Made by a program: the position numbers and the translations under genes. Shown piece after piece: positions 10,695 through 23,131 of a DNA stretch of 64,000 nt. This stretch comes from Cyathus striatus (lineage: Eukaryota; Basidiomycota; Agaricomycetes; Agaricales; Nidulariaceae): positions 4,340,001 to 4,404,000 of the forward strand of contig JAOVFP010000007.1 in the NCBI GenBank assembly GCA_025738555.1. The letters are read 5' to 3'. Numbering within the stretch: the first letter of the stretch is position 1; each line of letters opens with the position of its first letter. Under the pieces are notes generated by a model, which was not told where the DNA came from, made no database searches, and was given only the letters and a program-made list of their open reading frames with translations.

Positions 10695-13560
10695 ATGGAC
10701 ATGTTTTCAGAGAAGCAGCGAGAGGCACTTGCAACTGCTAAGGCTCTTCTCCTCAGCGGAGGTATCGATCCTGCCATCTTGGATAATGCTTCTCCTCTTG
10801 AAACCAATGCTTGCGCTCCTGAAACCATTTCTCACTTTCTTCATACTGACACTGGCACTCTTGAAGCTGATGCCTGCACTCTTGATATCTTCACATGCGA
10901 CACTCCATCTCCTGAAATTTCGTCTTCATTATCTGTACCATGCACCACTAATAACTCCCCATTCCGTGTTTCCACAGATGTGTATATTCATCATTTACTT
11001 GTGGCAGATAAACTTCTGGACTATCAACTGGGAGCTATTGTCGAATATCCAGAAGCAGCATTAACCACTGAGGGTACCATTGCACATTGTTTTGAAATTG
11101 ATCTGAATGATGTAGGTGATGGTCCCAAGGCCAACATGCAATACTCACTTGGCGACTCACATGGAGGGGAAGAGAATGTTTTCTGTGCCCCACTTGTGGA
11201 CTCAGAAGGTAAAAAGGTGTACTGTGGAAAGCTAAAAACTTCTTGTGAGTAAATAACTGTTTATTCATCTTCCATATTAATATCATTATCTTTGCAGGTA
11301 GGGGTTTGAAGCGATGTGAATATTATTCTGAGCATATAGAGACAACACAGAGCAATCCTTCACCAGCTGAAATTGTATTCAAAAAAACAATATCTTTCTT
11401 TTGCACTGTGGAAGAGACAGGGTGTTCATTCAATTCACCTGACCTCCATGCTGACTATGGTGGAGACTCAGACAGCGATTGTAGTAGCACTGAAGTGGTG
11501 TCTTCAGCACTCATAGGCCCATCTGGCAGCCAACAACGGAAGAAAGCTCATAAAGGCAAGCTCTGTTCTGGAAAAATGATAATTAGATATGATAAACGCA
11601 GTCAGCCACGCCTTCAGTGAGTAGTTTATATTGGTTTACCTTGGATTTTGCTTAGAATATTTGGGTATGAGGTGTGGATACTGCTCACAGGCAGATACAG
11701 CACATTTAGTACTCAGGAACTTACAGGAGTTTGATATTGAATACCTTACAGCTCTTGTATCTAAAAGTCAGTGGAACATTAAATTCCATGAAGAGAAAGC
11801 ACATCAAAATGGATATGGCCCACTTGTTGCATGCAATTTTCGAGCATCTCCTTCAGAACAAAAAGAATACTGTCATAAGTACTACTCATTGAATCAATAC
11901 ACAGTTACCAAACTTATGTGTACCTGTTTTTTTTGTATAGCTCATTGGCACCACTCTGCAAGTGGTAAACTTCACTGAGGTCTATTACGGTCATGCACTG
12001 TGCCATGCCAAGTAAAATTTTCAATTTACACTCCTTACAACCTCATCAAGTGTCCAAGGATTGTTATTATTTCATGCGGTATTCACTCCCATGTTCCTCC
12101 ACCCCCCGTTAAAACACCACCACCAATTGAGAACATTTTTTGTTCTATGCTTTACAAACTTGGATGGAAGCTGGCCGATGTGACACCCAGAAAAATTATG
12201 CTTGAATCTGGGTTTATGAACAATTTGCGCACACATCTTAGGTGGAATTTAACTATAGACCCTCCACTTTTGGAACTTCATCTGTCACTTGGAAACCTAG
12301 ATCATGTTCGTCGGATTATTAACAGCTTTCAGAAAAATTATTTTCCAAAGGGAACTGGCTTTGATGGTAGGACTTTATTTTTACCATTTTGTATAAGCAA
12401 AATTTTAACTGATTATACTAAAGGTGCAGTACTACTTGCAAGTATACATTCCAGTCTTCCAGATGATGAAATTTATGTACATTGTGCTGAGTCTCACATA
12501 ATCGAAGGTGGAAAGGTATTTTATTTGGTCATATGCATGTCCCAAGCAATGGCTTTCACACTTCTTTGTGCTCGATATATTTCAATTGACACTTCCTTCA
12601 AACGTGTACATGGAAAATGGCAAGAATTTGAGATTGAGACATGGGATTCAGTGGGAATGATGTGTATGTTTACTCAATAATAAGTCATAAACTTGCTCTT
12701 GTTAAATACTAATTGATTTTGCAGCTACCATAGGAGCACATGCTTTTACAACATCACAGTCAGCTACTGCACATTTTATTCTATTTACTCGAATTTTTTT
12801 CTTTGCAACACAAATCACTGGTCTCCCAGTGCAGTTTAACCATATTCATGGTTCCAGGTTCCACATATGGATAGCTGATGCTCACAAAGGTCAGGCATTA
12901 GGTATTTATCATTGTTCTTATCACAAAACTGTATCAATAATAAATATTTCTAGGTGCTGGCATGTATTGCCAACAATTATGTCGGAACTTAGAAGGATAT
13001 TGTTTAATGGAGATGAGCCAACCATGATGACTAAAGGATCTTGATCCTTATGATCATCTTTGTCGGTTTTATTGACTTTGCACAGTACACTTCAAGTGGC
13101 ACATTCATGATCTGCACAATCAGATATCTAGTGATGTATATGCTGCCATGTTAAGTCTATCATCAACTACTCACCATGATTTTAATGCAGCTATAAACAT
13201 TATAAAGGCCAGTACAAGCAGTAAAGCATGAGGTATGTACTATATTTCTAGCTTTTGTCTTATGGGATACATATTAAAGATTTATACAGCTTGGATTAAG
13301 GACAAAGTCAGCTCGAAATTTGTAATTCCAGCATTATACCAACCAGCAAGCTTGATTCCACTGGAAATCTGGCAAGCATCTCCATCATCCACTAATGGGA
13401 ATGAGCAAGCACATCGGAGCATCAACTGAGATGGTATCAACTTGACAATGCTCAGTGGGATTATGAGAGGGATGCAGTATGATATCTGCATTCAATCAAG
13501 TCGTACTTTATATTTTACTCAGGGGATTCATATTTGTGATCAGCTTGCGACTGATTACTG
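10695..13560 (+). pseudogene. MULE-like DDE transposase, dead ('DTSFKRVHG' family)
   Basis: Multi-exon gene (exon 1 10,695-11,246; exon 2 from about 11,299; introns with GTGAGT or GTAAGT). The first exon is acidic and Ser/Thr-rich. A cysteine/histidine block follows (RGLKRCEYYSEH, CSQADTAHLVL, HWHHSASGK), then a DDE-like core: IDTSFKRVHGKWQEFEIE (about 12,585-12,640), IADAHKGQALG (about 12,855-12,900) and STNGNEQAHRSIN (about 13,385-13,428). The aspartates and the glutamate fit D-D-E. The gene is inactive: TGA stops at 11,976, 13,025, 13,028, 13,073, 13,229 and 13,427 all sit where arginine fits, and no TAA or TAG stop was placed. The family is widespread in Agaricomycetes; calling it MULE-like rests on the DT[ST]FKR motif. 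The 3' end is approximate. Confidence 0.65.
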
Positions 13561-14230
13561 CCGTTCATGACAGTCTGTTACATGCCATGTTTTATCGCAA
13601 CGTCGTACAGCTACACAGTCACCCAGGAAATCACAAAAGAAGCAGATAAATTACACCACTACAGTCCCGCCACTACCACAACTGAACTTGGGCTCACCAA
13701 TAGCTGCGAACTCTATAAATTCCAGGTCTTCACCAAACTCTTTTGCCGATACATCACAGAGATCACATATCTCAGGTAAGATTAACTTAGCTTAACTTTA
13801 CACTGGCTGAACTTACTCAAAAACCTTGAGATATATCCTTAAAACGACAGTGTACTCGAGTCAATAGACGACCATCTCCTTACCCTTCAGAAGGAAAGCA
13901 ACAGATGCAACAGCCATACCCACTGTAGATTATTAAAAAAGAAATAAGGCTGGCTACTTGGGTTGAGTCCAGAATCATAGAAAATATTATCGGAACTATC
14001 TACAGAAGTAATATACATAGGCGAAAATAATAAGAGATTCTAAATGGGAATGACTAAAAACCCACAACGCAGAACTATGTATAATGGTAGATGGTGATGG
14101 TGAGTGCGAGAGGAAATGGGGACAATTGGTGGAGGTTACGCAGGTGGTGGTGGTGGTAATGGGGATTTCGTGGTGGGAGATGGCAGGGGAGAGCAAGGTG
14201 GGAGATGTTGTGGGTGGAAATGGCAGGAGA
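13561..14230. other. Left flank of the giant element
   Basis: No gene is recognised. From about 14,085 the plus strand becomes GT- and purine-rich (GGTGGTGGTGGT), and similar purine-rich sequence continues beyond the far end of the giant element at 40,588. This fits a single region split by the insertion. Confidence 0.5.
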
Positions 14231-14238
14231 GACTTGGT

Positions 14239-14340
14239 GAGGGGTGTCAGCCAAATTTATCATTTAACAGCAGTGTTATATGATATGGGATATCATATAA
14301 GGTCTGAGTTTTATGAGTGAGGCATATACTATATGTATAT
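14239..14340 (+). repeat. Left terminal inverted repeat and hairpin of the giant element
   Basis: Terminus GAGGGGTGTCAGCC, then TCATTTA, then the palindrome around ATATGATATGGGATATCATAT and a stretch ending in the CAGGCTATTCATAAGTACTC that opens the array. From the palindrome onward it is a near-exact inverted copy of about 40,470-40,540. Confidence 0.85.
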
Positions 14341-15610
14341 ACAGGCTATTCATAAGTACTCATTACTTTATGCTTATTATTATTGTGATAGTATTATGGG
14401 TACTCATAAGTACTCATTACTTTATGTTTTCTATTATTATTGTAATGGTACTGTGGGTAATCATAAGTACTCATTACTTTGTATTTCCTATTGTTATTGT
14501 AATGGTATTGTGGGTACTCATAAATACTCATTACTTTATGCTTTCTATTATTATTATAATGGTATTATGAGTACTCATAAGCACTCATTACTTTATATTT
14601 GCTATTTTTATTGTAATGGTACTGTGGGTAATCATAAGTACTCATTACTTTGTATTTCCTATTGTTATTGTAATGGTATTGTGGGTACTCATAAATACTC
14701 ATTACTTTATGCTTTCTATTATTATTATAATGGTATTATGAGTACTCATAAGCACTCATTACTTTATATTTCCTATTTTTATTGTAATGGTATTAGGAGT
14801 ACTCATAAGTACTCATTACTTTATATTTCCTATTGTTATTGTAATAGTATTGTGGGTACTCATAAATACTCATTACTTTTTCTATTATTATTGTAATGGT
14901 ATTATGGGTACTCATAAGCACTCATTACTTTATATTTCATATTGTTATTGTAATGGTATTGTGGGTACTCATAAATACTCATTACTTTATGCTTTCTATT
15001 ATTATTGTAATGGTATTATGGGTACTCATAAGTACTCATTACTTTATGCTTGCTATTATTATTGTAATAGTATTAGGAGTACTCATAAGCACTCATTACT
15101 TCATATTTCCTATTATTATTGTAATGGTATTAGGAGTACTCATAAGCACTCATTACTTCATATTTCCTATTGTTATTGTAATGGTATTGTGGGTACTCGT
15201 AAATACTCATTACTTTATATTTCCTATTGTTATTGTAATAGTATTAAGAGTACTCATAAGTGCTCATTACTTTATATTTCCTATTGTTATTGTAATGGTA
15301 TTATGAGTACTCATAAGCACTCATTACTTTATATTTCCTATTTCTATTGTAATAGTATTAACAATACTCATAAGTACTCATTACTTTACATTTCCTATTG
15401 TTATTGTAATGGTATTGTGGGTACTCATAAGTACTCATTACTTTCTTCTTCCTATAATTATAATAATGCTATTATGCTTACTCATAGGTGCTCATTAATT
15501 TATATTTCCTGTCATATTGTAATGTTATGTGTACTCATAAGTACTCATTACATTTTTGTTTTCTATTATAATTTATTATTGTAATGCTATTATGTGTACT
15601 TATAAAACTC
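14341..15610 (+). repeat. Left subterminal 57-bp minisatellite array
   Basis: About 22 head-to-tail copies of a 57-base unit (core TACTCATAAGTACTCATTAC followed by TTTATATTTCCTATTGTTATTG and TAATGGTATTGTGGG). Start-to-start distances measured between early copies are 54, 57 and 57. All three forward frames stay open over long spans because of the period, so the long open frames here are not genes. The array is the inverse of the one at 39,110-40,470. The likely role is subterminal transposase binding or spacing. Confidence 0.9.
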
Positions 15611-15662
15611 ATTTATCTAATATTGATTCATCATTTACAAAACTATATATTATACAATTTAT

Positions 15663-18600
15663 CTAATCTTCTATCTCATATCTATCAATTGGCTCATATG
15701 TACCTGCATCTACTAGATCATCCATATAAATTTCCCCATTTATATCATTATCTTCTATATCACTATCCTCCATATCTTGGTCTTCCATATCATTATCTTC
15801 CATATCTTCATCTACTATGTCTTCACTCATTCCAGACTTTGTACTTTCCAATATAGAGTAATCCTTTGATGACAATACTGACAAATCTATATATTCCTTT
15901 GTCCAATCTGGATAATAATTATGTTTTTTAAACATGGGCAACCACCATTCCATACAGCTCTGTGCTAGCCTATAACATAATGCAGCTTGTTTTAGTGCAT
16001 AAGCTGTGACTCCTTGTCTGATGTCAAGCCCAACCTTAAAGTTATACTCTCTAGTATCACTTATAGTCCTCCACCAGTCCTCTTTCCATTTATAGTATGC
16101 AATAATTCGTTGCATTTCTTCACTCAGAATAAGTAATTCTTCAGCCCATCTGTCTCTTCTTGCATGTGATTTAGCCCATTCCACTTTAAGGCTTTCATTA
16201 ACACCATCATCATTATTTCCTGAGGTATTATTAGAAACCATCCATATCCATGACATCTCATATCGACCACCACTTGAAGGATCATCTGGATCTTTCCCAG
16301 GCCCTTGAATATCCTCTGGTTTAAGCTCAAGTAAATTTTCCTGCCAATTTCCTTTTGGATCAAGAACAGTAAGTGCTGTATGAGCTGCTCGATACCTGTC
16401 TGCACTGCATTGTGTTTTGTTTTCAAAACGCTGATACAAAGATCACACATGGGTATTAGATTTATTTCCTGTTCCAGATGTGTTCAGTCTCTTAAACTCT
16501 TTTAGAGTTGAAATAATTCTTCTTTGATGTCGAACATCAGCTAATGCATCTTTTGCCTGTGCAATTCGCAATCTTAGTTCTGAATCTGCTACTTTCTTTA
16601 TTGTAGAAATAGAGCACAGCTCAGTGGAAAGTGATGATGGAAGATATAGTGGAAGGATCTCAATTTTAATAGTGTTGGTGGTTATATCAGAAGATCCAAT
16701 CTCATGTAGTGCTTTTATTGCAGGGATTATCACAGTAGCTGCTTCTGGCATATAAGATAATTGAACCTCTTGCCATTTTTGAATTCGTGATACTAGAGCA
16801 TTCTGTTTATCTTGAAGATCAGCTAGGTGTCTTGATGATAAATTCTTTTTCAATTTCGAAATTTCAAACTTCAATACACGTCTAAGTAATAAAATGAGAT
16901 ATATATACAGTTTGCGACAGGCAAACCCCGCCAATTTTATTACAATAGGAAAATGAATTTTTTAGGGAAAACTAATTACAGATTCAGATTCAGAAAGTCA
17001 AAATACATACAAAAACGATGTTTTTGAGAAATTCCCACGAGAAAATGGGTGTGCCAATTTTTTTGACAAAAAAATCAACATGTTACTAGGGTAATGCACG
17101 GGTCAGGCCAACTCTGAAGGCCTTATAGGTCTCATGGGACCTGAAACTAGTGTATATTGGGTGCATAACAGTATACCTTTTCCTAATTTTAAGTGCAAAT
17201 TTTATTGCATGCACATTATGTAGTTATACAAGAACAGAAAGTGATACAAGAGTGATATATTACACATATGTTTTACATTATAGAGCAGGTGTTTTGCCTG
17301 CACTACAAAAATCAATATATTACGATTCCAATTACGTAATCAAGTGATGCGCGCGTCGACGCGTTCGTTCGCATTGTTCACGCTTTCTCTCACTTTCTCC
17401 GACACTCCTGTATCGCCGAGTCAACGCCGCTATTACTCAACAGGACTCAAGATCGTCGGTATCCTGCTTTACCCAGTCCCAATAAATACTGCAATTAGCA
17501 TTACTAAAGGCCATGTCATTGCTCAAGTCTCCCTCCCCTAGTCTTTTCTTCATAATCTTCTTTCAATTCATCGATATGCTCCATGTTTCAAACCTTTCCT
17601 TTTTCTTCCAATAAATATACTATGTATCTACTTCCTCCCAATCAAGTGAAATTGGTCCCCCTTTCTTGACACCTTAGAACACCCAAGGCTGAACAGATGT
17701 TCACTGACTTGCTAATTAATTTCTTTGTTTAGGCCTCAACACATTCTTTACCTCTACAACATAATATTTGAAACAGTTCTGCATTGTTCAGAAGCTCTCT
17801 ACATATCTTTCTTTGTATCAGTCATCTCTACTGGATTCAATTCACAATGATATTTTGGCAGAAGCTTAAAAAGATGTTCTTCATTGGTGATTAATATTTA
17901 ATTAGTTATAGCTTGTGGCTTAGATACCCTAGTGATCACATTTTTAGTATTTGTACTGGGCTCTAAGCAGTAGTGAGGATAGTTCTGATTGCTGAAAATC
18001 AGTTTTTGATGAATTATTGCAAAGTCAGCTGGTATTTCAGCTCTTTTCTTGGGTAAATCCTCAGTCATAGTGTTTAGAAAGATGATTTTTGGCACCAAAT
18101 TACACGGTTCAGGGACTGATATTTTTATGGGATCATATTGCTATTGATGTAAGGATGCCAAAAACACATTTTTCATGAATTTTACTATTTTTTATGGCAG
18201 AGTGCCAAATTTTTGGGTCAAAAAATGAAAAAATAGGAAATTGAAAAATCGGCTCGTGGAATCTTAATTAATACATCATAACTACGCTATTCCGACGGTT
18301 TTCGGAGTCTAAAACTTATTTGTCGTTGCTGAAAAAATCGCTCAAGTTCACTCAAAAAATTAGCGGGGTTTGCCTGTCGCAAACTGTATATAAAGTTAAA
18401 ATTGTAACCTACTGTTGTTCTTCAAGCTCCAATGCAAGGAACAAAAATTTAGTTAATGTCATTTTATGTTTTGAAACTATTCCTTTTTCAGATGCAGCAC
18501 TCTCCTCACGAGTTAGTTCTAGTCGAACATCTTGCAATGTAGTAGCTAGCAATATATTAGACTTCATTTAAACCAAAATTTGTATACTTACTGCACTCAG

Positions 18601-21097
18601 GCTCTTCATATGGATTTGGGCCCTTATGATCTATATTCCATGCTAATATTTCTTCTTCCCATTTTTTTGTTAAGGGAGATGAAAAGGTCAAGTTAAATTT
18701 ATCAAAAATTTCTCTGTGTTTTTCACTCATTAATATTGCTTCATTAAATCTCCTAACAAAATGCAAACCTGAATTGAATTTATTAATTATGTAGTTCAAC
18801 AACAAATTTAAACACATACGAAATCCAATTGTCTTTTGAAAATTCCAACTACTCCATTGATCATTTAATACCTCATGTCGAGCTGCTGGTCCCATTTCTC
18901 GTGTACTTGGATGAAGAAGATTACTACTTGACCATGTTGTCTCAACTTCCTCCCCACAAGTATGACCAGCTCCTGGAAAGTATGCCAAAGCAAAGTTGCT
19001 GCAGCATGAACTTCCATGTCCATTTATATGCCAAGATGGAACTCCAATATCAATCTTTGTATTAGAAGGAATTTGCATTTCCTCAGGAAAATTTTCCATT
19101 CGTTTTCTCATGTTCTTTGACCATTGACATCCAATGTCATATGTAATCATAATCCATGGAAGTAAAACACCAGTTAGAGCAGAGAATAAAATGTAATCCA
19201 CATTACAATATCTGTATAAAGTATAGTAGATTAGTTATTTTTATAATGAAATATTCATACCTTTCTCCTTTTTGCAAGTCACCTGCACCATTTTGGCGGA
19301 TTAAAGTATGTCGTGAGCAAATTACAAGTGCAGTCCCAGTCACTGAATGTCCTGGGGCAGAGCGTACACCAGCTTGAAGTATTGCATCATGTGCAGAATC
19401 ACATGTATTAATCTAATAGGTCTATTAGTGTGATGTTTGATCATATAAATATTTTAGCACCTCAGGATTTTCTTTATGTGTTGCAAGGTATTTCTGATAA
19501 CTCTCTTCTTCCACGAAAGGTCCCCAGCCAGGCATTAATTCAATATCTTTAATTCCACGTTCCTTGCAGTTTAACTTAAAATTAGCATCAACTGCTAGAT
19601 ACATAATATACAGAAATCTAATAGTTCAATGTTGCTTAGATAGATTCAAGAATTAATAAAACTATACTTACTTTGATAACTCTGAATTTTTCCAATCATT
19701 AGGAAGATTCTTATTTGGATGAGGACATGCTGGACATTCTACTGTCAATTCTCCATTTTTTGTGCCACTTATTCCTTCTGTAAATTGACCTCGGCCAGCA
19801 CGTTTGCACATGAATAAAATTCTCCATATTCGTACCACATGCCGAAATTCATTGTAGCGGCTCTTTATATTTGAGTATTTTAGTTGGTGTATTTAATATT
19901 ACTTTCTACTGACCTTTTCATTCTCCAACTTGCACTTGTCAGTTTTTCGACAAAGAGTATGGTACCAGTCATACAGATTTGTTTTGCTTTGAAGTGTGAG
20001 CTCATGAAATGTATCAAGGCACTCAAATGTAAAAGCAGTTTGTGGCCTAACAAAACTTGCTGGAAACCAACCTGCACACATTAGCTGAGCATATTGTGGG
20101 ATAGATGTATGCTTGCTGCAGTTACAAAAAAGACTGAAACATTATGAATCCCAGTATTATCCACAATAACTAAATTTGTGGGAGTGTCAACTGGATCTGA
20201 GCACAATGCTCCCCCATGTCCAAGATGCACATGAAGTCCAAGATTCTTCAGAGTTTCCCTTTCAAAATAGAACTCATTCCAGTACTTTGCAATGCCAAAT
20301 ATTAAAGAAGTACATGTCATCCAAAAATACTGATCTTACCTCAATTCTATGCAGAGGCAATTGTGCATGCCCTGCTATAAGACATTTTTTGCACTGGAGT
20401 AAACCACCATTAAAGCAATCTTTACACTTGTAACAACCAATTTCATTCTTGCAAGCTGAACATTTTTCCTCATCTGAATAGTCTCCTTTTCCATCATGGT
20501 GAAGAAGTTCATTAAGGAATTCATCCTGATATTGTAACCACTCTTTCATTTTTGCCTAGATAGTTAATCAGATGTGTACATTATAAAATACAATAGACTA
20601 ACTGATGATGTTTGGTCACGTTGCCTCTTAGATTTCAATGGTGGATCATTCTGAACTGCCTGTTCATTGGCAATTAATTCAATACTACTTTCACAGAGTT
20701 CAACTTCCTGAGAAACCAAGTCATTGCAGGTAATTATATCATCTTGTTTGCTATGGTCAATGTCACAATGCCGCTGTGACTCCTTCACCACTTTCTGCCT
20801 TCCTTCCTTGTCAATAATTTTAAGTGATGTAATTTGTGATGTATTATGCAAGCTAGAACTTTGAGGCTGAGATCCTAACTGTTGGAATTTTTCCTTATCT
20901 TTTTCACTTGTAGCCACTTGAGTTCTCACTGCAGGCCGAGACTGGACTGAGTGCTTAGACCGTTTCTGAGTAGCCACTGGTACTTCTGCTGTAGGAGATA
21001 CATCACACTTTTGAGGCATGAGTGTGAGAAATCTGGGGTGGGGAGAGCAGTGTGCTGCTGTGTCATGTGGGACATTTGTACATGGACCCAATACCAC
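15663..21097 (-). CDS. KDZ transposase with CxC2 cysteine cluster (damaged)
   Basis: About nine or more exons. Order: basic/Ser-rich N-terminus; CxC2 zinc cluster (CSACKNEIGCYKCKDCF, QCKKCLIAGHAQLPLHRIE, about 20,340-20,490); FFCNCSK and WFPASFVRPQTAFTF; ECPACPHPNKNLP; then the catalytic core with FLYIMYLAVDANFKLN (first Asp), NGAGDLQKGERY, DIGCQWSKN, H-x3-H in PSWHINGHG, and GAGHTCGEEVETTW (Glu) with TREMGPAARHE. The C-terminal helical region has SADRYRAAHTAL and an acidic tail. It would cut and paste the host element. Exon 1 ends at 20,603 and exon 2 is 20,340-20,555. Damage: a T6 run near 20,125-20,130 where T7 would keep the frame, and a TGA at 16,443-16,445 replacing an expected arginine. 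Start is 21,097 or an internal Met near 21,019. A MITE sits in one intron. Confidence 0.85.
16908..18386. mobile_element. Tc1/mariner-type non-autonomous element inside a KDZ intron
   Basis: Ends CAGTTTGCGACAGGCAAACC and GGTTTGCCTGTCGCAAACTG are perfect inverted repeats with TA on both outer sides (16,906-16,907; 18,387-18,388). CAGT ends with a TA duplication are typical of Tc1/mariner elements. It lies within a minus-strand intron whose donor (GTAGGT, about 18,407) and acceptor (TTAG, about 16,885) are intact. Without the insertion the intron would be about 45 bases, matching its neighbours. There is no transposase inside; the interior is AT-rich with one CpG-rich patch at about 17,348-17,440. 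Confidence 0.8.
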
Positions 21098-22329
21098 ATG
21101 TTAACAGATCAGTGAACTTCCAAAAATAAATCGACACTTTGAATGATCAATCTGCATGAAATATCAGATTATCAGACTGGATCACCTGCAATTTTACATT
21201 AAACAGTGTGATTCAGCCCATGATGTATTCATAAAAGGGACTAGCTTGACACATGACATGCGACATTTATTTAGAACTAGATTAGCCCAGCACATGGCAA
21301 ACTTGAGGCAATGCCACAAAGTCACCGAGTAACATCAATGTCAGTTTTAGCAGCCATTGTTATGCCTTCCTTCCTTAGGCCAGTGCTACAATGAGTCCTG
21401 ATAAGAAACCAGTGAAAGCAAAGCAAACATGTGGCTGAATCAGGTAAACATAAACGATGAGTAGTACTAGACTATAGTAAGGATAGGTGTCTAGTCCCAT
21501 ACTTCCCAATCACCCACATCCTCCAAGGTAATCAACTATGTTCCTGTCTATGTGCCCACCTCACTCCATTCCCCTACCCTCAGGCTCTTCGATCTCCATC
21601 ATTCATAGCCCCTTGTCCTTCTCCAATGTAGTTCCTGATAGCGCTACTGCTTTATTGTCCCCATACCGAGTTGACATGTTTATTACCAACAGGACAGGTG
21701 TTGAGGTGTCGGTATCACCATCATCTTGATGCAGCATCATGCTTGCCAGCAGAACTAGGTGTCACATCCAAGTATGCTGTGTCGATGCCATTATCACCAA
21801 TGGGACAGGTGTTGAGGAAGGGGGGAGGAGGAAGGAGCATGATGAAGCATCGAGGTCTTGACAACGTGTTTTCCAGTGGAACTTGGTGTCATCATCATGA
21901 CGAATGGGAGGAGAGGGGGAGAGGTGTCCAGATAACACTAACACCGTTGTATATGAGGTGTAATGAGATTGCATAGTCGGGAGTGGGAAGAGATGTTGGT
22001 GGTTAGTATTGCTGTTATCACGGTCTTGATGCAAAGGAGGCAGGCAGGGAGGTGGGAGGAGGGGATTCTAGAAGACTGGATAACGCTGGTGGCCAGTTTC
22101 TATGAGGTATGATGACACTGAGATTGTGAGGTAGGAAGGAATGTCAAGACGAGCAGGGGGAGGCTTATGTGGTATCAATGCTGCATGCATGCATTGAGCG
22201 CATGGCAACAATGACCTGCTATAACAAGGTTCTGTTATGGTTCTTATGTACCTAACGCTGCTGTACCCCTTTGAATATAAATGTTAGCGTATATGTTAAC
22301 ATATAGCTACTCACTGGCGCTGGCACCTC
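21098..22329. other. Interior spacer of the giant element
   Basis: No gene is recognised. The stretch upstream of the KDZ gene (about 21,100-21,540) should hold its promoter. The GT- and purine-rich part at about 21,780-22,160 includes the twice-used phrase GGGACAGGTGTTGAGG and similar wording but no long frame that looks coding. Confidence 0.4.
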
Positions 22330-22790
22330 CAGTGAAAAGTCCAGTATGTTGCACTCTCCCACAGTTATCACTGGACTCTCACTGGACTCTCACCAGACTA
22401 TCGAGACTCTCAATTGACTCTCACTAGATTATCGAGAATCCAGTGAGAGTCTCACTGGACTATCGAGATTTTAGTGAGAGTCTCACTACACTATCAGTAG
22501 TCTCAGTGAGACTACTCTCACTGTATTCTCACTGTACTCTCACTGTACTCTCACTTTTAAAACTGTTGTCAGCCTCAAATTTGGATAATCTCGATGTACT
22601 CTCATTGTACTCTCATTGTACTCTCACTAGACTCTCACTAGACTCTCACTAGACTCTCACTGGACTCTCACTGGACTCTCACTGTACTTTCAGTTTCTAA
22701 ATGCTTTCCAACCTCAAATATGCATATTCTTACTGTAATCTCACTGGACTCTCACTGGACTCTCACTGTATTATCAATTGTGAAATATAT
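22330..22790 (+). repeat. Degenerate CTCACTGGACTCTCACTG tandem array
   Basis: Many copies of a roughly 11-12-base unit (ACTCTCACTGG / ACTCTCACTGT), interrupted by unrelated words. A related array is at 30,140-30,430. No coding function. Confidence 0.75.
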
Positions 22791-23131
22791 ACATCTTGTT
22801 GGAGGGTTTCTAAAGTGATCTTATAACTTATCACTACAGTACAACAAATAGTTATCACATTCAGCTATATAGTTGTGATATAAGTCCATGCACTTGATAT
22901 AACCTATCAGAGGTGCAATAAAAATTTAAAACAAAACAACAAATGTGAATATGTCCATGCTCTTGACATAACAAGTCAGTGGAGCAGATAAAGTTTGTGT
23001 TTAAAGATGGGAAGTGAGGGAAGTGAGTCATATCAAAGGTGGAAATGAAGTAATAGAAGGAAAGAACTACATAGAGGTGGGAGAACATAACTGAAGGGGC
23101 TGAAATACAAAAATCAAAAAATACAAAGTAC
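22791..23131. other. Spacer, nothing recognised
   Basis: AT-rich sequence downstream of the CxC5/CxC6 gene. It contains a short two-copy phrase (GTCCATGC...TTGATATAAC / GTCCATGC...TTGACATAAC). Confidence 0.4.

Noticed and set aside
14231..14240. A 10-bp duplication (GACTTGGTGA) instead of 8
   Set aside because: The last two bases match by chance with the element's first GA; the second element with the same ends shows only 8.
14313..15584. Several long overlapping plus-strand reading frames
   Set aside because: They lie fully in the 57-bp array; the period is a multiple of three, so frames stay open. The proteins are pure repeats.
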